Shown in pieces: positions 45,551-57,600 of a stretch of DNA of 64,000 bases. Every line of letters starts with the position of its first letter. Positions within the stretch are counted from its first letter, which is position 1. The notes beneath the pieces are model-generated. The model was not told where the DNA came from. It ran no database searches and saw only the letters and a program-made list of their open reading frames with translations. Both the position numbers and the translations under genes were made by a program. Source of the DNA: Physella acuta (lineage: Eukaryota; Mollusca; Gastropoda; Physidae). The stretch is from contig NW_026733929.1 of assembly GCF_028476545.1 (NCBI RefSeq), positions 1 to 64,000 on the forward strand. Reading direction: 5' to 3'.

Positions 45551-47521
45551 GGGGCCCAAAAAATTTTTTTGCGGGGTGGCCCATTTTTTCTAGTTCCGCC
45601 ACTGGATGCAGTAATGCATAATAATATTAGAGAGAAAAATGTTTTTCACATGTACAACTGTATGTGGCCAGGTCACGCGTTGGATAACCTTCTGATTTAG
45701 GGGAGGGGGGGGGGATTAACAAAAAGCCAGACCCTCACACACCCCCACCTCAATGACTATTAATAATGTTCAATTAATTCTAAACGTTCTAATTAATTTC
45801 TAAATAATTATATAAAAAATAATCTTACCTGCCCTGTTTTGTGAATTAGATGTGCCTAATACTATGAAAGTAAATTAATATGTGTTGACTAGATCTAGTG
45901 CTGTCTAGTGTCTGACAAAATGTGCTGAAGTGGTGAATCGTACGGTTAGGAAGTAGTTCATAAACGATACATTTATCTCCTCGATACTTGTGAGGTTGAG
46001 AAAGAGGGATGGGATAGGGGTCGGCTCGGGAAAAAAACTTGAAAGGGACAACAAAACGCCTTGATCTATGTACGTCAGCATCGCCCATTGTAAAACTTAC
46101 TCAGGGGAGATAATTTGAAGTATAGGCCTTAAAAGTTTACTATATTTCTTGTAAAATCAAAAACAAGTAAACGTATATAAAACTGAAGTTTCTAGTATTA
46201 TATTATTTTTTTAAATTATTTGTACGATACAAGATAGTACAGGATACAAATTCAACCACTATCACAAACACATATTAACATTGAAAAATGTACAATGGAT
46301 TTCGGGTCCCCGACCAATGCCGCAAAAACGAACCGCGCATCATGAAAGTATTGAAAGCCCACTTCATATGTAGCGGCTTTTCGTGCTATGGACTTTGTTG
46401 TTTTTTTTTAAAAAGAATTTTGCCGGCGACAGCGTGTGTTTGATTGTAGGGAAATAGAACTCGGCCTTGACGATGGTTAAAAAATACAACTATAAATAAC
46501 TGTTTTAAATATGTAAAGAATTTGTCGACAATTTTTTAACCCCCTTTTTGGTCCCCATCCCCTGCCCCATCCGCCACAGTATACTTTGGAGGATCGGTCA
46601 AACAGTTACGTGTCCTCTATTTAGCTATCAAAGGGAGGGGGGGGGGGGCAACGAGTCAAAGAAGTCATTCAAAATTTGAAGAGTTGCCTATATTTTACAC
46701 TGTAGTTTGTGTAATGGATTTTATCTTTTGCGGAAGAGCGTGGTATAGTGACTGTAAAATAAAGATAATCGTACCGCAGCTACAGTGTTTTTCTTTTACA
46801 AACCAAATATTAAGGCAAAAATTAAATTCAAAATTAAAAAAAAAAAAATTTGGTCAGCCGTGGGCCCCTAAACGGCCTCCCCCCCCCCCCCCCCCCCCCC
46901 CCGCGCATTGCGGGTTCTGGCGGGACTGTAGTTCCGCCCCTGTTCATCAGGTAAATGAACAACTACTGACTAGTGTCTTTAACAAAATGTGCAGAAGTGG
47001 TCAGTTTACAGTTCATAGACGGTTCGTTAATCTATGCATTACATCTTATTGTAAGAGTAAGGGTGTGGTGAGGGGTAGAAGTGAGGGGTAGGGGGGAGGG
47101 GGGGGAGAGAGTTGGGAAGGGAAGGGGACAAGAAAGCGCCGATAAACATCTACATCAATAGTGCCGACTTTTTCCGATCGTCTAGAAGACCAGGATAGTC
47201 GCCTCGCCGCAACATTTCCCCAGCCCGATTTCAAAGCGTACCGGCACAGTCAAATTTCAGATGCTTCGTCTTTGAAGTTGTCTATATGTCTGGCGGTCTC
47301 TCGAGCTATAGTCAGTGCATTTTTCTCAAAGACGTTTGCCGATTATCGTGTTTGTTTGTAACTGTAGAAGAAAGATAACTCGACCTCCACCTAATTTTTT
47401 TTTTTTTTTAATTTTTTAAAAATAATTTAGCCAGGATTTTTGGGCCCCCAGTTGGTCTGGGCCCCCCCCCCCCCCGCATTGCGGGGTCTGGCGGCACTGT
47501 AGTTCCGCCCCTGGTGCAGAT

Positions 47522-48630
47522 GCAGCTCTTTTATTTATTTGAATGTAGTAACTGCTGTAGTACGTATACTTTGTATCAAGAATGTATTTTACCTTCTTTA
47601 CAAAGATTTTCTCTGCACGGTATTTTGGCTGCTCAAATGGTACAACAAATGTTGTAACATGATCCAAATGTATTACCTGCATATAGCACCAGAGATCGAA
47701 TCAAGTCTTGTCGCAGTGTGCTCCGTATTTCATGCAACTGTTGCCTACGTGCTAACGTCATGCTCCAAGAAGAACGCTTAGAGTGTTTTTCTCTCAAGGT
47801 CAAATTATTTCTAGCTGCATTCGTTATTGATTTATTTAAACCATTAACGCAGATCAATAAGCAAATAAATTTTGTTTGTAAGTAACTGAATAAATAAACC
47901 GGGAGTGATCTCCCCTAAACTTTCTCGAATATCCTTATATAACAGACTGAGAATTGTTGTTGTTCTTAAGTAGTCCGCCATTATGGCGCGGGCATTAATT
48001 TGGTTACCTTTATTTAGTGCTGCTTTGTGTATCTCGTTTATATTTTGTGGTATTATTTATTATATTTATGCCAGGTTTGTTTTAGTGTATGGTTCCGCTA
48101 TAGTTCGTGTCGTGTTGTTGGTTATTGTTGTATTTGGGACTATCTTCTTGTGCCTAGCATGCGGTGTGTGGGTGTACTTTGGCTTAGAATTTCATTTTGT
48201 TCGTGTACGTGGTGGCACAGGAAGGGACATTCTGTGGGAATGTCGATGCCTGTGTGAGATGGTTCAGTAGCTCAATTACGCGCCAAAATTTGCAACTTAA
48301 AATTTCTCGTCCATTCAAAATGCTACTAATATGTGAAGAATAGAAAAAAAAACCTGTGAAATAGTGTATGCTTTTATTGTAAACAAGGTTAGATCTAAAA
48401 GCAAGTGTTTAAAAGATCAAATTTTGATCAAAACACGTGTACACAAGATATAAGCATGAGAACACAAGATTAAACAAGTGTACACAAATCTCGCATTATT
48501 AGAGCACATGTAGTTAGAAATCAGCCAAAATAAACCACAATATTTAAAAAAGCGTCAAGATTTGTAGCTCTGGCTACAAACAGCAAAACACACGCTGGTT
48601 AAAAGAATGTTTACATTGGTCCTCTGAGCT
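47522..48630. other. region between nested element and ARM-TIR 3' end
   Basis: A 95-codon plus frame at 47983-48270 begins in a fair start context (CCATTATGG) and is strongly hydrophobic with two possible membrane spans, but it overlaps another frame and has no known family. A minus stretch near 47690-47810 (LARRQQLHEIRSTLRQ) ends at a CAGGTAATA donor-like site. Neither is called as a gene. Confidence 0.35.
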
Positions 48631-48635
48631 TTAGA

Positions 48636-51600
48636 TTAGTGTTTTAGTTGGTTGGCTATCTGAGACTTGAGTTCTTTCATCTTGGCATCAAATGGATGTT
48701 TCCCTGATCATTAATCATAATAAAATCTATTAATAAGGGTGCAAATATAAGAAGACGATAAATAACTAACCATATTCTTCAATGTAACTAAATAAACATA
48801 TCACGTAAGTGACATTGAACTGTCATTGCATAGAGACAGTTAATATTATAGCAAACAGAAAACATGGGATGTAAAGCGTTAAATATTTTCTTAAACTTCA
48901 TCGATACTAAAATGTCAACCCAAAAAGTGTAGATTTACTGGAGAAGTCTACAGTATTTACTTGAGAAGTCTACATACAGATGTGTAGATTTACCTGAGAA
49001 GTCTACATGATTTATCTGAGAAGTCTACATGATTTACCTGAGAAGTCTACATGATTTACCTGAGAAGTCTACATGATTTACCTGAGAAGTCTACATACAG
49101 ATGTGTAGATTTACCTGAGAAGTCTACATGATTTACCTGAGAAGTCTACATGATTTACCTGAGAAGTCTACATACAGATGTGTAGATTTACCTGAGAAGT
49201 CTACATGATTTACCTGAGAAGTCTACATACAGACGTGGAGATTACCTGAGAAGTCTACATACAGATGTGTAGATTTACCTGAGAAGTCTATATACAGATG
49301 TGTAGATTTACCTGAGAAGTCTATATACAGATGTGTAGATTTACCTGAGAAGTCTATATACAGATGTGTAGATTTACCTGAGAAGTCTATATACAGATGT
49401 GTAGATTTACCTGAGAAGTCTATATACAGATGTGTAGATTTACCTGAGAAGTCTATATACAGATGTGTAGATTTACCTGAGAAGTCTATATACAGATGTG
49501 TAGATTTACCTGAGAAGTCTATATACAGAAGTGTAGATTTACCTGAGAAGTCTATATACAGATGTGTAGATTTACCTGAGAAGTCTATATACAGATGTGT
49601 AGATTTACCTGAGAAGTCTATATACAGATGTGTAGATTTACCTCAGAAGTCTATATACAGATGTGTAGATTTACCTGAGAAGTCTATATACAGATGTGTA
49701 GATTTACCTGAGAAGTCTATATACAGATGTGTAGATTTACCTGAGAAGTCTATATACAGATGTGTAGATTTACTTGAGAAGTCTATATACAGATGTGTAG
49801 ATTTACCTGAGAAGTCTATATACAGATGTGTAGATTTAACTGAGAAGTCTATATACAGATGTGTAGATTTACCTGAGAAGTCTAAATACAGATGTGTAGA
49901 TTTACCTGAGAAGTCTATATACAGATGTGTAGATTTACCTGAGAAGTCTATATACAGATGTGTAGATTTACCTGAGAAGTCTATATACAGATGTGTAGAT
50001 TTACTTGAGAAGTCTATATACAGATGTGTAGATTTACCTGAGAAGTCTATATACAGATGTGTAGATTTACCTGAGAAGTCTATATACAGATGTGTAGATT
50101 TACTTGAGAAGTCTATATACAGATGTGTAGATTTACCTGAGAAGTCTATATACAGATGTGTAGATTTACCTGAGAAGTCTATATGTCTATATACAGATGT
50201 GTAGATTTACCTGAGAAGTCTATATACAGATGTGTAGATTTACCTGAGAAGTCTATATACAGATGTGTAGATTTACCTCAGAAGTCTATATACAGATGTG
50301 TAGATTTACCTGAGAAGTCTATATACAGATGTGTAGATTTACTTGAGAAGTCTATATACAGATGTGTAGATTTACTTGAGAAGTCTATATACAGATGTGT
50401 AGATTTACCTGAGAAGTCTATATACAGATGTGTAGATTTACCTGAGAAGTCTATATACAAGCGAGAGCCGAGAATAATGCCCAACCATTTCTTCGCGGAG
50501 TATCCTTGTTGCATCAGTAAAGGAATGATCGGTTTGTTTTCTTTGTACATGTATTCAGCCTCTGGGTAATTGGATTAAAGAAAAATGTATATCTTTAACC
50601 GCTATCTACAACTTTTACTAGAATAGAAAAACCAATTGAAAACTAGTTTCTGTGTAAAGACTATCTACAACTATTACTAGAACAGAAAAACCAAACTACC
50701 TGCGCGACAGTTCCGGCTGTTGAAGTAGTTCTCCGAGTAACACATGAGCACCAGCTTAGCGTCCTCTATTGCCTCGGCCATCGCCTGCAGTGTCGAGCCC
50801 TCCATATTCTCCACGTCTATCCAAAGTTTATGACCAGCTTTTTGAAGTTCGTCTCGAATCTACGAAACAAAATCTATTTTAGAAATACAACGCCATTTTG
50901 GAAAAATGATTTTGTGTCTTTTCAATAGGAAAAAAATCTTCAGTAACTTGATTTCAGTGTATATTGAATCTAGTGGACATAAGAAAAAAAAAACAACGTC
51001 GTAAGTACAATCTGTCACTTTTAAAAAAAAAAATCAGTTGTTGCCCATAGCTCGCTAATAAAGAGTCAATTTACAGTACTTCACAAATTTGTGTTTTAAA
51101 AGGTTTACTTTAAATTTAACTATATTTTTAACAAAAAAAAATAATTAAAATCCTAATAATAGCAAATACGATATTTAAAAACATAAAATCCAGAGTATAA
51201 GTCATTTATTAAAAAATAATGTCATGGCAAATACAATATTTCACTGGTTGATAGCATTAACCAAACGTGAAACATCAGTACAAGCAACCAATTACACAAT
51301 GTTTTTATTTCTTCATTCTCCCGTGGCTACACACCAGTCATCTACTTTACACTTTGTCCTCATTCCCAAATGTCGTTAATGATTTGTTCTAACCAAATCC
51401 TCCCAAACTGACGTTGACACCATCTTTAAACCCACATTCGACCCTAAGGCAAATATCACAACAACAGGGGACTAAACACAACTCACACAATCACAATCCC
51501 AGGGGATCTAAATATTAACTATTTCTATCAATAAATTCATCAATTAATCATCACATAAACCGTGGGGTGGGAGAGGGGGGAGGGGCGATGGACAACTAAA

Positions 51601-54600
51601 GCTGATTTGTTCATAATAATTTCTAGCTTTGCCCTAAAAGTGGTGAGTGACAACGGGATTAGGGTGAGGATTAGCGTGAGTATTTATCCCACAACCCTAA
51701 CGTAAAACACGCATGGCTTACCTTGAACACTGTCTCTTTCTGTGCCCAGCAGTAGCTGATCATGATGTGACCTTCTGGCTGACTCCTGGCGCCCGGTACA
51801 GCTAGCATTGGGGGAATAAAAACATTTTAAAATGTTATATCGGATACTTCAAAATTGTGTATAGGTAGGAGTGGCTGTGTGGTAGAGCGCTCGACAGCTA
51901 ACCCAAAAGTCTAGAGTTCAGATGTCTAGCTTGAGTCTGTTGAATTCACCTGAGACCATTTCTGGAGGGTACCTGACATATAGATCTAGATGAAATCGTT
52001 CTTCACCTACTCTACAAACTATCCCTTCATAATCCGTGGTCTAGAAGCATGTTTACTTCATCTACTATATAGTCCGGCATGAAGACATTAAACAAATCCC
52101 ACACATTCTATTTTTAACTAATATCTATCTTGTATATTAAAGTTACAACCAGGTGAGAATTTTTTTTACCTGAGCTGGCCCTGATGGACGTTTCTTTAAT
52201 CTCCCACAAGACACCTTTAGCCGCTATTTCTATTTCCTTGTTCTTGTGCTTAGACAGATTGTCCAAAATGGGTGTCATTTGTTTCATTTCCTTTAGGAAC
52301 CATGGCAAAATGAAACAAATTAGAAAAAAAACCCACAAAAACTATACCCCATCCCTAAAATGACGTCAAACCTCAGCCTACAACCCCTTCAAAATTGCAG
52401 TTGAATTTTTCTTAAAACATTGATATTTTTCCAAAATCTTGTCTGAACTCTGTCAACATAGGGTATTGTATTCAATTCCTATAACAATTTATTAAAACTT
52501 TCTAAAACGCGAAATAACGTCTAAAATTAGTTTACTAACATTGCTTTTTTTATAATGCAAAAGTGTGACGTCGCACCATCTGAACCCCCTCCCCCTCATC
52601 ACACACCGTCACAAAATTACGGACCCCCCCTCCTACGAGTTTGACGTCATTTATGGACGACCCCTCCATGCACCTAATTTTTTTTTAATTTGTTTTCTAA
52701 ATAGTAAATGTCTTTAAGTGTAAAGCAATTATTATTTCCTGACTTTTATTTTGGTTTTGTTCTCCGGGTGGAATGAAAGCTCCCATAGAATCTTAATAGC
52801 CTCTTCTTTCTGCGGGTCAGTTCCTCCCCGTAAAATCTCCAGCAGTAGAGGTAAAATTCCTTTCTCTGCCAACAGTTTTTTGCGCTTGTCGTTCTTGCTG
52901 AGCCCGCACAAAGCTGGAAGCATTTCTTCTAAACTAGAAAAATAAACCACTATTTTACCATACCGTTGTATCTTTTATTGAAGTGTCCGATAATAGAATC
53001 TTCTTAAAAGGAGTGTTAGATTAAAGGAAGTAAGCTTTAAAATAATATAACTTGCATTTGTCATTGCAAATTATATCCCTAACAGCAGTGGCGTAGCGAG
53101 GTCGGGTGTCACCCGGTGCGGCACTTAATGGTATTACCCCCCCCCCCCTCAAAGGAGCACTCGACTCTTCCCGGGGACAAACTTTCAATTTTCAATTTGC
53201 ACCCCCCCCCCCCCTCGAACTTTCGATTTGCACCCCCCCCCCCTCAATATGTTACTATTTTTTGCCTTGGTGTCACCCCCCTAAATGGTGTCACCCGGTG
53301 CGGTCCGCACCCCCGCCCCCCCCCCCCCCCACCCCCTTCGCTACGCCTCTGCTCGTACCCCATAGTCCAGTACCCGGCTCATCAACAGTAGGAAGCTATT
53401 AGCTAAAAAAAATTATGTCACTCAGGTCTAATTAATTATTACTGATATATAGGGAAATGCATTCTGAATAAAATAACATTCCCCATTTAAAAGCATTCGA
53501 AAAAGTCTGCACTTGGGCAGCAGTGTTCCCTCTAAGCTGCGCGGCTGCGCGGCCGCGCAGCACTTACAAATATGCCGCGCAGACATTTTCTGATGCCGCG
53601 CATAGATTATCAGAACGTCGGGCAAGCCTGATTCACTAAAAAAATTGTGGTCAGTGGCTTGAATTAAGCGACATTTTTAGTGCCTGTTTTGTTAAACAAA
53701 CAGTCTTTGTGTTTTGGGACATAAATAGAAACCCCGGATATAATTGACTGGCCTGGACCAAGCTGATACTTAAAGTTTCTGACCTCGGTTGTCATAGCAC
53801 AGGTCTAGTTTATGACTTGCCTCTCACCTGAGCGGGGTACCGATCTAATGTCTGGGTGACACTCCCTGTGCTTGATTTAATGGTTTACCCCAAAACTGAT
53901 CGTAGCTGACACCTGAAAGGGATTGTGGCTACTAGCTGACCATGCAAGGTTTTTTTTATTGCCACTGCCCTCCCCCATCTCCCAACCCCACCCATTTCCT
54001 TGATACTTTGACGATTTACCCAAGTCAGATGCAAATTCTACGTTACTAAAGGTGGATGTGTTTTTGCTGTTTGGTTTAAGGATTTATATACTATCTATCC
54101 AATTCTTGGGATCATTACGTGCACCTGGATCGAACTGTTTCAGTATTCACAAACTGGTTTGGTAAATAAGGAATAAAAGTTTACTACTCTGTGCTATTTG
54201 AAAATGTTGAAAAGGAAAATGCGTGTAACAAGCGGTAAAACAATGCAGCAAAAAAAAAAAGCGAGAGATTCGTTTAAACTGGAATGGCTCAAAGTTAAAG
54301 TAATAACCGATACGCCCGATTCAAAGAATGTTTCAGTTGAATTAGGAAGCATCTATGAATATTCAGATGAGATTGGACTGAATTGTAAGTTCTGTGCTGC
54401 TAGTCCTATTAACAAAACCAACAAAGACAAAGAATTTGTCACAGGAAAGCGTTGGGAATCATGGAAGCTTGACTACTGTAAACGTCATTTATTGTCTCGT
54501 GTTCACTTAGAAAATATTGCGATTGTGTACAACCGCTCAAATGGGACTGGTCTTAAACGTCTGCTGGTTGAAACTAACAATGAGCGAGAAGAACGAATTG

Positions 54601-57600
54601 AACAAAATGAGCGCCAGCGTTCAAACGAGGATCAAGTTCGAATCCTAATGGATAATGTTCTTCTCGCCATTAGGATACACGCCTCGATGCTGTCGGTACA
54701 ACTGATTCATAACCACATGGGGAAGTATGTTTCTATACCAGACAGTTGGCGAAGTAAGAACTACGCCTTTGAGTTTGTTGAAGCAATCAACAAGGTGGTT
54801 GTAAAGAACATACTGACAGAACTTCGAGTAGCATCGTTTCACACGCTTATAGTTGATGAAAGTACTGACATAACTGTACATAAAATGCTAATCCTTTATT
54901 TTAAATTTCGTCCAGTCAATTCTTTACTCTACAAAACCGTTTTTGGTGGGATAATTCAGCTTACTGCATGTGATGCCTCAGCTCTGGAGGCAGCCATAAC
55001 ACAGTACTACACTGAACATCAACTTGACATGAACCGCATGGTAATGATAACATCAGATGGGGCATCGGTTATGTTAGGCCGTAGGAAGGGATTAGCTGTT
55101 TAACTAAAGGCTAAGGTCCCCCATCTTGTTGAACAGCACTGTGTTGCTCATCGAGAAGACTTGGCACTTTCTGACGCTTGGAAAGATGTTAATTTGTTTA
55201 AAAATATTGAGGTTCTCTTACGCACGGTTTACACCTTATTTAGTCGATCTTCAGTTAAAAAGGGCGCACTTGAAGAATTGGCCAAGGTGCATGATATGGA
55301 TGTAATTTCTTTTCGACCAATTCATGAAGTTCGTTGGTTGTCACGTCACTTTGCTGTCAGTGCTTTGGTTAGAAATCTTGATGTTTTAGCTGCCTACGGT
55401 GAAGAACAAGTCCAAGACTGCAATGATCCTGTTTGTTGTTATATTTTGAGATCATTAAGAGATCCCCATGTATCAAGTTGCTCTGTATACCGTTAATGAT
55501 GTATTAACTGAATTAGCTAATCTATCAATGTTGTTGCAGCGAAGTAATTTATCATCTATTGAAGCACATCAATTTTTCATTTCTAAAATACGCAAATTAG
55601 AAGCACAATACCTGAGTGAAGATGTTTATCGGAATGATAAAGCAAAGAAAATTTTGAATGAAAACGTAGGAATCGACACAAGACAAATCATACAGTTTAT
55701 ACGATCAGTCTGCGACCATTTAAATGTAAGGTTTCCAGCAGATGAACTTCAGTTTTGGTCAGCTTTTGATCATACTGGTTTAAAAAATTGTGCATTTGAG
55801 TTTGGCGTCAAAGAGATTAAAGAACTGTGCGGAAAGTACAAAGAAGTGTTACAAACAACAAATGAAGAGTCAATTATCACGCAATACAATGACTTCAAAT
55901 TTCAGATCAGCGAAAAACTCAAATCAGGTTCAGTAAATTCACTATCCGAAATCGCAGGAGTTGCTTTAAACGATGAACAATTTAGCTCACTGGCAAAGTT
56001 AATTGACATATGCTGTACTTTTCAAGCATCCAGCGCTGATTGCGAGCGAGGTTTTAGCCTTATGAACAGCATTAAAGTGCAAGCACGAAATAGACTTGAA
56101 GCCACACATTTGGGAAATCTAATGCGAATTAAATTATATCTAAATGCTGGAGAGGATGTGGATTTAAACAAAGCATATAAGGTGTGCAAGCAAGGCAAGG
56201 TTAGACGCGAGAAATTGCAATAAATGTCCCTGAAAGGTTAGCTAATTTTGTTTTCAAGTCTGCTTTTTAAAATGGTTAACATGTAAAACTGATGTATTTG
56301 TATTACCGCTATGGTATTAACATTATTAACATGATTGCATTACAGTAACATAGTAAGTCGACCACATAACCTGTTGTCTAAGTATAACTCTAAAAGTTTC
56401 TATTGTGTATTTTATTTTATTTTGATGGGATTCGTATCTTCTTTTAATTGCATACGTTTCACTAGTCCTACACATTATTCTATTAATTTATCAAAATGCA
56501 TGCCTTCATTACTCTGCTTAATTGCAAGCCTAAACATACATATTAACTTGCCCAAGTAATTTTCAGCACCGCGCACACAACATATTTTTTGCACACACAC
56601 TCTTGGTCCTTAGAGGCAACATTGTTGCGCAGTGACAATCATGGGATTGTTGCCACGGGCCTGTGGGGCTGGGCCTGGTGCCCAAGCTGCTGTCAGCTGT
56701 CCGTTTACTTTCTACTGCACATATTCTCAATGTTCTTGGATAAGTGTTTTAATTGTTTAAAGTTCTTTTTCTGTACATTATGATATTTGATATGAGTTTT
56801 AAAAGCGAAATAAGATAACTATTAATATTTGTGCAAGGAGCTGGAGAGCCGCATCTTGACAGCTAAAGAGCCGTATGCGGCTCGCGAGCCGCACGCTGCC
56901 GACCCCTGACCTAGTGTACTCACACTTTTAAATTTTATTAATACACATAAACGTTTATGACGGAAATAACTTAGGGTCAAAGTGTTCCTTCGTCGCAAGC
57001 AATTGTGATTATTACGCATTTTCGTTCGTCTAATTGTAAGTTATTTAATAAAACAAAAGGTTTTCTATATCAAACATAGTAAAATTGTAACATTGGGGTT
57101 AAAGATTTATAAAAGTTAGGTAATAAATAATTGTAACTATTAATATTTAAATATACATATAGATCTATTTTTTTTCTTTAGCTAGAAACATTAAACTACA
57201 ATTACACATTGTCCCGTATTGAATGTCTATGTATTTTAACGCCCTTTGGGGAACGTGTTGTGTCCCTTACATGGCGATTTACATAAGTAGCTAATACAAT
57301 TCAGTATTTAACTTTTAAAAAAAACAATTTTATTTTATCATTGCGATTTATCTCAACTTATTAACAGTGGCGTAGCGAGGTCGAGTGTCACCCGGTGCGG
57401 CACTTAATGGTGTCACCCCCCCCCCCCCAGATGCGTAGCGACCCTTCCCGGGGACAAACTTTCAAACTTTCGATTTGCACCCCCCCCCTCAAGTTTTTCT
57501 CTATATATTTTGCTATTTTTTGCCTTGGTGTCACCCCCCTAAATGGTGTCACCCGGTGCGGTCCGCACCCCCCGCCCCCCCTCGCTACGCCCCTGCCTAA

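Larger units (their letters stand above)
42883..45604. mobile_element. inverted copy of the same element, inserted in the first
   Basis: Starts CAGGGGCGGAACTA and ends TAGTTCCGCCACTG, flanked by an 8-bp duplication GATGCAGT (42875-42882 and 45605-45612). It is about 2.72 kb and nearly identical to the outer copy in reverse orientation; translated stretches agree over tens of codons with only rare indels. This indicates recent movement. Confidence 0.88.
42022..47513. mobile_element. hAT-like non-autonomous element, outer copy (split)
   Basis: Terminal repeats CAGTGGCGGAACTA (42022) and TAGTTCCGCCCCTG (ending 47513), with an 8-bp duplication GTGCAGAT at 42014-42021 and 47514-47521. The element is the sum of 42022-42882 and 45613-47513, about 2.76 kb, interrupted by an inverted copy of itself. 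It has an AT tract near one end and no transposase frame. Confidence 0.88.

Noticed and set aside
42022-47513. Large palindrome or assembly misjoin
   Set aside because: The order X, Y, inverse X, inverse Y is not a palindrome, and two different perfect 8-bp duplications at the expected places support real nested insertion.
47983-48270. 95-codon hydrophobic frame
   Set aside because: A second frame overlaps it, no homologue is recognised and the flanks are repeats; kept only as a note.
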